Below the pieces are notes generated by a model. That model saw only the letters and a list, made by a program, of their open reading frames with translations. It was not told the origin of the DNA and did no database searches. This document shows, one piece after another, positions 15,315 through 22,522 of a DNA stretch of 22,522 nucleotides. Where the stretch lies: NCBI GenBank assembly GCA_018659505.1, contig JABJMI010000786.1:1-22522 (forward strand), given 5' to 3'. How positions within the stretch are numbered: position 1 is the stretch's first letter; every line of letters starts with the position of its first letter. The position numbers and the translations under genes were made by a program. Source of the stretch: Planctomicrobium sp. (GTDB lineage Bacteria > Planctomycetota > Planctomycetia > Planctomycetales > Planctomycetaceae).

Positions 15315-17816
15315 ATGATAACACTTCAACGAACACTCCAGGCACTCTTCCTCACTTGTTTGTTGTTCGGAAGGCTCTCGTCTGCCGAAGAATTGATTCT
15401 GATACCGGATGCAGTCTCCCTGCGAGGGGCGGAAAGCACAGCTCATCTCATTGTGCAGAAAAAGCAAGGTGATACGGTTCAAGGGCAAGTCGACCATACA
15501 TCGATCATATGGACGAGCAGCGACGAAAACATTGCGACGGTGAATAGCCAAGGCGTTGTAACTCCTCATGGAAACGGTGAGGCGAATATCATCGCTAACG
15601 TCGATGGCAATACGGTCTCTGCCAAAGTGAACGTCTCTTCAATGCAAGAGCCATTTCAATGGAGTTTTCGCAACCATGTCGAACCGGCGATCACAAAAGC
15701 TGGGTGTAACGTCGGTGCGTGTCACGGAGCACTCGCTGGTAAGGGAGGCTTTCGACTCTCATTGGGGATGTACGATCCGCAGTCCGATTACTTCAATATT
15801 ACGAAACAGGATCTGGGACGGAGAATTGAATTCGCTGACCCCGGCAGAAGTCTGTTTTTGGCGAAACCATCGGGGGCGATTCCACACAAAGGAGGCCTCA
15901 AACTCGATAACGACTCGCGTGATTATCGGATTCTTTCTGAGTGGATCGCAAACGGAGCGACTCCGCCCACCGAGGAAGATGTAAAGATTGATTCGATTGC
16001 AGTTTTGCCCAAGCGTGTTCAGCTCGTAAAAGGTCAGACACAGCAACTCTTGGGGTACGCTCACTACAGTGACGACTCAAAAAGTGACGTCACCGAATGG
16101 GTTCGCTGGACATCAACGAATGAAGCCGTTTGCACGGTAGATTCAACAGGAAAAGTAGATATTGTCGGTCCCGGTGAAGGTGCTATCGTCGGCTGGTTTT
16201 CTTCCAAGATTTCAGTCACTCGCATCACTGTCCCGTACGTAAATGAGGTTCCTCCAGAAGTCTATGCGTCACTCAAGCCTGCGAACTTCCTAGATGAAAT
16301 CATCAACAAACAGCTACAGAACATCAACCTGCCTCCATCTCCCATGTGTGATGATGCCACGTTCATACGCCGAGCTTATCTCGACACAATTGGGTTGCCT
16401 CCAACTCCCCAGGAAGTCAAAGATTTCCTCGCTGATTCGACAGAGAATAAACGTGATTTGCTGATTGATCATTTACTGGATCGACCAGAATTCGTCGATT
16501 ATTGGACATATAAATGGTCCGACTTGCTAATGCTGAATGGAACTCTGCTCAGACCTGTCGCCTTAAAAGCCTATTACAACTGGGTTCACGAGCGAGTCGA
16601 GAAAAACACTCCCTGGGATCAGTTTGTACAGGAGATTTTAACAGCGACGGGCAGCACTTATGAAAACGGCGCTGCGAACTTCTATTCTCTTTACGAAACC
16701 CCAGAAGACATGACAGAAAATGCTTGCCAGGCATTTATGGGATTAAGTATTGGTTGTGCGAAATGTCACAATCATCCGCTTGAGAAATGGACCAACGATC
16801 AATACTACGGGATGGCAAATATCTTCTCTCGAGTTCGTGCGAAAGGTTGGGGTGGAGACCGCCGAAACGGGGATGGATTACGAACAGTCTTCGTTTCAGA
16901 TGAAGGAGAACTCTATCAGCCACGGACTGGGAAACCGCAACCGCCGACTCCATTGGACGGTGAACCCATTCCGTTTGAGAGCACTGAAGACCGTCGAGGA
17001 TATCTTGCTGAGTGGATGACATCACCAGAGAACCCTTACTTTGCAAAGTCGATCACCAATCGAATTTGGGCAAATTTCTATGGCGTCGGATTAGTAGAAT
17101 CGATTGACGATATGCGTGTCTCGAATCCTGCAAGCAACGAAGAGCTTCTGGAAGCCGCTGCTGATTTTGTGATCGAAAATAAATTCGATCTTAAACCTCT
17201 GATGAAAACAATTCTTCAATCAAATGCATATCAGCGATCAAGCCTCCCTGTTGCAGGTAACGAAGCCGATACTCGATTCTATTCGAGATACTTCCCAAGA
17301 CGACTCATCGCTGAGGTGATTCATGACTCCCTTGTCCAAGCGACGGGAGTTCCAACGAAGTTCGAGCGAGTCGAGTTCCCGGGAGCCGATTTCCAGAAAA
17401 CAGATTTCTACCCTGTCGGAACCCGAGCGATTCAACTCTATGACTCAGCGGTGGAATCATACTTCCTGAAAGCGTTTGGACGAAATACCCGTAATATCGT
17501 TTGCGAATGTGAACGCTCAAACGAGCCGAGCATGGTTCAGGTTCTTCATCTCTCTAACGGGTCCACCATCAATGAAAAAATGGAGGACGCCGCCGGTCGT
17601 GTTAGCTCACTTCATGCTCAAATCGTGAACGGGATGTCTATCGACTCCTTGATAGATGAATCCTTCCTATGGTGCTTAAGTCGGTATCCGACTAAAGATG
17701 AGCGATCTCAGTACGCAGTCATTCTTAACGAAACCGCTGCTGATGAACTACAAGTTGTGATTGAAGATCTTTTCTGGTCGTTGATGACGAGTCGCGAGTT
17801 TATCTTTAATCATTAG
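15315..17816 (+). CDS. Planctomycete PSCyt1/PSCyt2/PSD1 (DUF1549-DUF1553) exported protein with Ig-like domains
   Basis: An 833-residue protein with a signal peptide MITLQRTLQALFLTCLLFGR ending SSA. Domain order: a BIG2-like Ig domain (about 25-110, with TSSDENIATVNSQGVVTPHG), a PSCyt1-like segment with CNVGACHG at about 131-138, a second BIG2-like domain (about 224-310, with VRWTSTNEAVCTVDSTGK), then PSCyt2/DUF1549 (about 325-530) with a canonical CxxCH heme site CAKCHNHPLEKW near 481-492, and PSD1/DUF1553 (about 560-810) with SITNRIWANFYGVGLV. The first site is C-x4-CH, not CxxCH. Such proteins are abundant in planctomycetes, presumed periplasmic, and often linked to polysaccharide breakdown; no direct activity is known to me. 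They usually precede a DUF1501 gene; none follows here. The start is ATG at 15315; TTG at 15306 is also in frame. Confidence 0.9.
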   Translation: MITLQRTLQALFLTCLLFGRLSSAEELILIPDAVSLRGAESTAHLIVQKKQGDTVQGQVDHTSIIWTSSDENIATVNSQGVVTPHGNGEANIIANVDGNTVSAKVNVSSMQEPFQWSFRNHVEPAITKAGCNVGACHGALAGKGGFRLSLGMYDPQSDYFNITKQDLGRRIEFADPGRSLFLAKPSGAIPHKGGLKLDNDSRDYRILSEWIANGATPPTEEDVKIDSIAVLPKRVQLVKGQTQQLLGYAHYSDDSKSDVTEWVRWTSTNEAVCTVDSTGKVDIVGPGEGAIVGWFSSKISVTRITVPYVNEVPPEVYASLKPANFLDEIINKQLQNINLPPSPMCDDATFIRRAYLDTIGLPPTPQEVKDFLADSTENKRDLLIDHLLDRPEFVDYWTYKWSDLLMLNGTLLRPVALKAYYNWVHERVEKNTPWDQFVQEILTATGSTYENGAANFYSLYETPEDMTENACQAFMGLSIGCAKCHNHPLEKWTNDQYYGMANIFSRVRAKGWGGDRRNGDGLRTVFVSDEGELYQPRTGKPQPPTPLDGEPIPFESTEDRRGYLAEWMTSPENPYFAKSITNRIWANFYGVGLVESIDDMRVSNPASNEELLEAAADFVIENKFDLKPLMKTILQSNAYQRSSLPVAGNEADTRFYSRYFPRRLIAEVIHDSLVQATGVPTKFERVEFPGADFQKTDFYPVGTRAIQLYDSAVESYFLKAFGRNTRNIVCECERSNEPSMVQVLHLSNGSTINEKMEDAAGRVSSLHAQIVNGMSIDSLIDESFLWCLSRYPTKDERSQYAVILNETAADELQVVIEDLFWSLMTSREFIFNH

Positions 17817-17841
17817 TTTTTGAATTCAGATTCAATCGTTT

Positions 17842-17864
17842 GCCCCACACTTCAAGTGTGGGGC
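17842..17864. repeat. 23-bp perfect palindrome, GCCCCACACTT core hairpin
   Basis: GCCCCACACTT-C-AAGTGTGGGGC is a perfect 23-bp palindrome about its central C, between the PSCyt/PSD1 stop and the Gfo/Idh start. It could act as a transcript-end hairpin, but no T-run follows. It is related in sequence to the hairpin at 12784-12810 and, more loosely, to 4302-4320. Confidence 0.6.
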
Positions 17865-17893
17865 TATACATTCAATAAAAAGTGTTCGCTTCT

Positions 17894-19219
17894 ATGCCGA
17901 TCAATCGAAGAAAGTTTATCGCGACCTCCGCGGCTGCAACGGCGCTTTCATTCGCTGCCCCCGCTGTTCATGCTCAATCGAAAGCGAAAAAGTACCGCAC
18001 TGCTTTGATCGGTTCCGGTTGGTGGGGAACGAATATTCTCGTCGAAGCGATCAAGGCAGGACAATCAAAAGTTGTCGCCTTGTGCGATGTTGACATGTCA
18101 CAAGCTGAAGTTTGTGCCGATGAAATTTCAGCTTTGACCGATGATGAACCCGCACTCTACAGCGACTTTCGCGAGATGTTCGAAATAGAAGATATCGAGA
18201 TCGTCATCATCGCGACTCCCGATCACTGGCACACTCTCAACACAATCGCCGCCCTCGAAGCGGGAGCACATGTCTTTCTGGAAAAACCGACGGGGCATAC
18301 TGTCAAAGAGAGTCGAGCAATTGTGAAAGCTGCGGAACAAGCAGATCGTGTCGTCCAAGTCGGTCTACATCGTCGCATCGGTCCGCATCATGTGTCAGGT
18401 ATGGACTTTTTGAAATCTGGCAACGTCGGAGACATCGGTCTCGTCAGAATGTTTGTGCATGGCGGTGGAGGATCGGAATCACCAACCCCTAACAGCGAAC
18501 CTCCGCGCGATCTCGATTGGGACATGTACTGCGGTCCTTCAGAACTACGTCCATTTAACCGGAAGATTCATCCCGGTGGTTTTCGACATTTTCTTGACTA
18601 TGCGAACGGAACCTTAGGTGATTGGGGAGTGCATTGGCTCGATCAGGTTCTCTGGTGGACCGATGAGAAAGCACCAAAGAGAGTCTTCTCAACAGGGGGA
18701 CGTCCCATTCGTGGAGAAGCGGTCAACGATGATCGCGGGCAGACCAGCGATTCCCCTGATCATCAATCAGCAGTCTACGAATTCGAAAACTTCACAGCGA
18801 CCTGGGAGCACAATCGCTTCGGTGGAAAAGGTCCGCAACCGCATCCGTATGGCTGTTATTTTTACGGAACAAATGGAGTCTTCCACATGGGCTGGCGAGA
18901 CGGTTGGACCTTCTACCCCAGCAAAGGGGGAGCGAAGAATGTCCATCAAGACCCCAGCTTCGATAACGAAAAAGATGGCCATAACGTCCCACCGCTCTGG
19001 CAGGATTTCCTGGAATGTATTGAAACCGGACGGACGCCTGTCGCCAGTGCGGAGATCGGTCATCTCGCGACCAATCTTTCGCTGCTAGGGATGCTTTCCT
19101 ACAAACTCGGTCGCAGCATCGACTGGGACGGAGAGAAGGAATTGATCCCCGGAGACGCAGAAGCCAACGCGCTGCTCAAACGTGAATATCGCGGCGAATG
19201 GGAATATCCCGACGTTTAA
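17894..19219 (+). CDS. Tat-exported Gfo/Idh/MocA family oxidoreductase
   Basis: A 441-residue protein. The N-terminus MPINRRKFIATSAAATALSF carries an RR-KF twin-arginine motif and ends AVHA, so folded export by Tat with its cofactor is likely. A Rossmann start ALIGSGWWGTNI follows at about 37-48, then ATPDHWHTLN and the family signature FLEKPTGHT, with the catalytic-type lysine at K131. GDWGVHWLDQVLWW near 238 fits the C-terminal alpha/beta domain. These NAD(P)-dependent enzymes oxidise sugars or related polyols; the substrate is unknown. ATG at 17894 is chosen over an in-frame GTG at 17882 because it begins the Tat peptide. It follows the PSCyt/PSD1 gene by 77 bp, with a hairpin between them; a common role in carbohydrate use is inference. 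Confidence 0.9.
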   Translation: MPINRRKFIATSAAATALSFAAPAVHAQSKAKKYRTALIGSGWWGTNILVEAIKAGQSKVVALCDVDMSQAEVCADEISALTDDEPALYSDFREMFEIEDIEIVIIATPDHWHTLNTIAALEAGAHVFLEKPTGHTVKESRAIVKAAEQADRVVQVGLHRRIGPHHVSGMDFLKSGNVGDIGLVRMFVHGGGGSESPTPNSEPPRDLDWDMYCGPSELRPFNRKIHPGGFRHFLDYANGTLGDWGVHWLDQVLWWTDEKAPKRVFSTGGRPIRGEAVNDDRGQTSDSPDHQSAVYEFENFTATWEHNRFGGKGPQPHPYGCYFYGTNGVFHMGWRDGWTFYPSKGGAKNVHQDPSFDNEKDGHNVPPLWQDFLECIETGRTPVASAEIGHLATNLSLLGMLSYKLGRSIDWDGEKELIPGDAEANALLKREYRGEWEYPDV

Positions 19220-19230
19220 TGATTAAAATC

Positions 19231-19431
19231 GTAGGTTGGGTGCAGCGGAGCGAAACCCAACATAATCGAAGTAGGTCACTTGGAAGAATGAGATCGCAGT
19301 CACCTAACACCAAAATTAATTCGCAGGTGTTGGGTTACGCTCATCTCTCCTTCCAGATTATTTCAACAAAGAGCTTAGCATTATTAGCTTTGATTGAGCT
19401 TCAATATTTACCGCGCTTCACCCAACCTACA
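19231..19431. mobile_element. MITE-like element, copy 1 (TIR GTAGGTTGGGTG)
   Basis: A 201-bp element with perfect 12-bp terminal inverted repeats GTAGGTTGGGTG (19231-19242) and CACCCAACCTAC (19420-19431). A second, internal inverted pair is AGCGAAACCCAACA (19249-19262) with TGTTGGGTTACGCT (19328-19341), one mismatch. No ORF inside looks real. The second copy at 20897-21096 is in the same orientation. It carries no transposase, so it would need one in trans. A target-site duplication was not recognised with confidence. Confidence 0.7.
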
Positions 19432-19450
19432 TTTTATTTCAACTATTGAG

Positions 19451-20431
<981 letters not shown>

Positions 20432-20444
20432 TCAGTAGACAACT

Positions 20445-20900
20445 ATGGAAAACACCACTTCCAACGAAGGTCAAAGAACTCGCTTCGCAACGTATTTTGT
20501 ACGACTTGCTCTTGCGGCGGCTTTTCTATCCGCCGTTGCAGATCGTTTTGGAATATGGGGACCACCTGGGGCTGAAGGAGTCGTGTGGGGAGATATTCAA
20601 AACTACGAGAGCTATGTTGCATTGTTGAACTGGTTCATTCCAGCTTCGCTCATCCCGATGCTGGGCTGGATGGCTACTGTTGCAGAAATTGTGATTGCAG
20701 TAGGACTAATCATCGGCTGGCAGTTACGTTGGTTTGCACTCGCTGCCGGTATTCTGTTGAGCCTCTTTGGAATCACAATGCTCGCTGCATTCGGTCTGAA
20801 ACCACCTCTCGATTACTCAGTCTTCTCAGCTGCAAGTGCAGCATTTCTATTGTATGCGGTGACCAATAAAGCTGGTCAGAGTGATCGGAAAGCCTTGTAG
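20445..20900 (+). CDS. DoxX-like membrane protein
   Basis: A 151-residue integral membrane protein with about four hydrophobic helices: YFVRLALAAAFLSAV, IPASLIPMLGWMATVAEIVI, FALAAGILLSLFGITMLAA and FSAASAAFLLYAV. The pattern of an early Arg in the first helix and a WG(P)PG stretch fits the DoxX/DoxD-like family, whose members act in redox-linked membrane complexes or are uncharacterised. Here the role is unknown. It sits 13 bp after the nitrilase gene. Its stop TAG (20898-20900) lies inside the terminal repeat of the MITE-like copy 2, so insertion of that element would have set the present C-terminus (SDRKAL); a few residues may have been lost or gained. Confidence 0.8.
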   Translation: MENTTSNEGQRTRFATYFVRLALAAAFLSAVADRFGIWGPPGAEGVVWGDIQNYESYVALLNWFIPASLIPMLGWMATVAEIVIAVGLIIGWQLRWFALAAGILLSLFGITMLAAFGLKPPLDYSVFSAASAAFLLYAVTNKAGQSDRKAL

Positions 20901-21096
20901 GTTGGGTGCAGCGGAGCGAAACCCAGCACGACCGGAGTAAGCCATTCGGAAGATCAGGATCGCTGTCACTTCACGCCAACTCTAGATCGCAGATGTTGGG
21001 TTACGCTTGTCTCTCGATAGAATTCACTTCAACAAAGACCTTCACATTAGTTGCTTTGAATTACCGTTATTTTTCATCTCGCTTCACCCAACCTAC
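20897..21096. mobile_element. MITE-like element, copy 2 (TIR GTAGGTTGGGTG)
   Basis: A 200-bp element with the same perfect 12-bp terminal inverted repeats, GTAGGTTGGGTG (20897-20908) and CACCCAACCTAC (21085-21096), in the same orientation as copy 1. The internal pair is AGCGAAACCCAGCA with TGTTGGGTTACGCT. Similarity to copy 1 by eye runs the full length and is strongest at the ends and near the internal pair. It begins within the last codons of the DoxX-like gene and ends 16 bp before the stop of the minus-strand M81-like gene. Confidence 0.7.
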
Positions 21097-21112
21097 ATGT
21101 TGCCTGCAACTC

Positions 21113-22093
21113 TCAAAATGCTTCCTTCAAATTGAAGTCACACTCTGGTTCGAAGGGATACATCGGTCGCCGGCGGTGCTGATATTCTAAGCGTTCTGAA
21201 TTTGCACTCTTGGAACTATCAGTATCCACGCGGATGAACTCTTCTACAGTGGTGAATTTGCCAGCGAGTTCGGCGCGATTGTCCCACACCTTTTGTGCTA
21301 ATTCACCCGCAAAATGTTTCGCAAGCAGTTCTTGATTGTCTGTGACAGCAATCACGCTGGAGCCCATTTCTTCGACATCAGCAGAAGGGAATCCCAAGAC
21401 GACACTGTTACTTAGGATCCCTCCTATTTTGAGTTGCTTATCTGCAAACTGGTGTAACGGTTCGAGATCCAGCTCTTCAGTACTTCGTCGATCATCACTG
21501 ACGAGCAATGGCAATGAAACCATCGACATCATTGGAAGGACTTCTTTTTTGACTCTGCGGACCATCAGCTTGGCAGCTTCGACGCCTCTCTCTCTTTGAT
21601 CACGAGGAGGATTGGTTCGAGATGCAATCAAGGCATTACAACTTTCGACCATTAGCGGAGATAAATTGGCATGGGCGTCAATCGTGCCGATAATGGGAAG
21701 CTCTTTCCCCAGTTCTTTACGTAATTCGCTGAACCAATAGCCATCCGCATCGGAGTGGTTCTCACTGACGGCTGCTCCGTGAGAAGCAACTAAGATTCCA
21801 TCGAGCGTTCCACCATTATGAATCGAATTCAAGAGATGCAGCATTAGTGCATCAAAATCTGCGGACTCAATCGGACCAGCCGGCAACGCTTGAGCAGCAA
21901 ACAACGGGACAGCTTCAGCACCCTCAGATTTCAGCCCTTCCAGAAATCCTCCGACTTCATGGTCTGCGTCGGTCAAAGTACTTCGGATTGCTTCGCCTGA
22001 TAACAACAAATTTTCGCGAAACGATTGAATCGTTGTAGGTTGGTTCGAAAATGTGTTCGTTTCGTGAAGGAAAGCAATGATGCCGATGCGCAT
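21113..22093 (-). CDS. M81/MlrC-like protein, short, lacking the usual C-terminal domain
   Basis: A 326-residue protein matching the N-terminal DUF1485 domain of M81 (MlrC-like) metallopeptidases. It begins MRIGIIAFLHETNTFSNQPT and has ILVASHGAAVSENHSDADGY, IIGTIDAHANLSPLMVES and SRTNPPRDQRERGVEAAKLM. Full-length members run near 500 residues, with a separate C-terminal MlrC_C domain that starts with a conserved DxxDNxGGG segment; here the protein ends with a poorly conserved Arg/Pro/Glu-rich tail. The family's Y-P-H-V-D segment reads N-P-P-R-D, so a histidine often taken as a metal ligand is replaced; H9-E10 and the DAH motif are kept. It may therefore be a truncated or inactive member, or a short planctomycete subfamily. 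The 3' end lies next to the MITE-like copy 2. Confidence 0.75.
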   Translation of the reverse strand: MRIGIIAFLHETNTFSNQPTTIQSFRENLLLSGEAIRSTLTDADHEVGGFLEGLKSEGAEAVPLFAAQALPAGPIESADFDALMLHLLNSIHNGGTLDGILVASHGAAVSENHSDADGYWFSELRKELGKELPIIGTIDAHANLSPLMVESCNALIASRTNPPRDQRERGVEAAKLMVRRVKKEVLPMMSMVSLPLLVSDDRRSTEELDLEPLHQFADKQLKIGGILSNSVVLGFPSADVEEMGSSVIAVTDNQELLAKHFAGELAQKVWDNRAELAGKFTTVEEFIRVDTDSSKSANSERLEYQHRRRPMYPFEPECDFNLKEAF

Positions 22094-22169
22094 AGGATGA
22101 AGAGCTTTAAAAAGATATGGAATGATGGTTTGTCCGAGAGTTTAGTCGCTGCGACCATTCTCTGAAATG

Positions 22170-22246
22170 AAACGCCACGAAGAGCACTGAGGACAATCTG
22201 GATCGAAAACTACGCACCGTTTCATTTCTCCGTGCCTCAGTCACTC
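22170..22246. repeat. Degenerate inverted copies of the CACCACGGAG-type repeat
   Basis: CGCCACGAAGAGCACTGAGG (from about 22172) and, inverted, TTTCTCCGTGCCTCAGTCAC (22225-22244) resemble the repeats at 770-802 and 5379-5835 and face each other like a small palindromic element. The remaining sequence to 22522 has no supported gene; the small minus-strand frame at 22237-22440 lacks protein-like character. Confidence 0.5.
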
Positions 22247-22522
22247 ATTGGAAATATTTTACTAATTGAATTCCAGAATGCTTTCAAACGAAGGAATTGC
22301 GAAATAATGACCTTTGGAGTCTCAACCTTAGAAAGTCGATTATGTCTCCCCAATTGCTGACAAATCAATATACCGTTATAAGTCGAGGTCTTGCTTGAGC
22401 ACCTTCGTGCTTTTTGAGTCCGCGAAAAAGAATGGTTCAAAAGACTTTAAGTACACTGTCACAAGTGAGAACGCGAGTGCTGTCTTCGAAACATTCTCCC
22501 ATCTCCATTCGATAACAAATAT
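22247..22522. other. Right-edge non-coding stretch
   Basis: No gene, RNA or repeat was recognised here. AGCAC-CTTC-GTGCT followed by five T (22398-22415) has the shape of a weak intrinsic terminator on the plus strand, but nothing upstream on that strand would need it. The stretch may be the upstream region of a gene beyond the window. Confidence 0.35.

Noticed and set aside
22398..22415. Terminator-like hairpin with five T
   Set aside because: The stem is only 5 bp and no plus-strand gene lies upstream to be terminated.
22237..22440. 67-residue minus-strand frame at the right edge
   Set aside because: It lacks a ribosome binding site and any protein-like pattern, and it overlaps a repeat fragment.

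Overview
The window looks like chromosome from a planctomycete, most likely a moderate-GC member of the Planctomycetaceae. The evidence is gene content: a PSCyt1/PSCyt2/PSD1 (DUF1549/DUF1553) exported protein with bacterial Ig-like domains, a Tat-exported Gfo/Idh/MocA oxidoreductase, a long multi-EF-hand secreted protein, a Tyr/Thr/Val-rich exported protein resembling planctomycete YTV-type envelope proteins, weak use of Shine-Dalgarno sites, and wide intergenic gaps full of short palindromic repeats. Genus is not resolved. No rRNA, tRNA, CRISPR array, phage gene, transposase or plasmid gene was recognised.

Layout. 1-684 (minus): a DUF2007-type small protein followed by a CxxC-rich zinc-ribbon-like protein cut by the left edge. 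918-2516 (minus): a secreted protein with about eleven EF-hand loops. 2517-3170: an intergenic gap with a 305-bp palindromic multi-hairpin element and a sigma70-like promoter. 3171-5354 (plus): a membrane-anchored TPR/YfgM-like protein and an RluD-family pseudouridine synthase. 5355-5904: a gap of nested inverted repeats. 5905-7707 (plus): a 2-keto-3-deoxy-arabinonate dehydratase-like FAH enzyme and the YTV-like exported protein. 7845-9842 (minus): a small alpha/beta hydrolase and a flavoprotein related to flavin-dependent halogenases. 10141-10821 (plus): tsaB. 10876-14933 (minus): a DUF2314 gene with an apparent frameshift, proA and ppk1. 15315-19219 (plus): the PSCyt/PSD1 protein and the Gfo/Idh/MocA protein. 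19231-21096: a nitrilase-DoxX gene pair bracketed by two same-orientation copies of a ~200-bp terminal-inverted-repeat element. 21113-22093 (minus): a short M81/MlrC-like protein lacking the usual C-terminal domain. 22094-22522: no gene seen, repeat fragments only.

Most genes are ordinary housekeeping or planctomycete-specific functions: tRNA t6A synthesis (tsaB), rRNA pseudouridylation (rluD family), proline synthesis (proA), polyphosphate synthesis (ppk1), and sugar-acid and carbohydrate-related catabolism (FAH enzyme, Gfo/Idh, PSD1). The unusual content is mostly non-coding: at least four families of dispersed palindromic repeats sit in the gaps. One copy supplies the stop codon of the DoxX gene and lies 16 bp beyond the end of the short MlrC-like gene. 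The best candidate for something undescribed is the repeat-bracketed nitrilase-DoxX cassette together with these repeat families.
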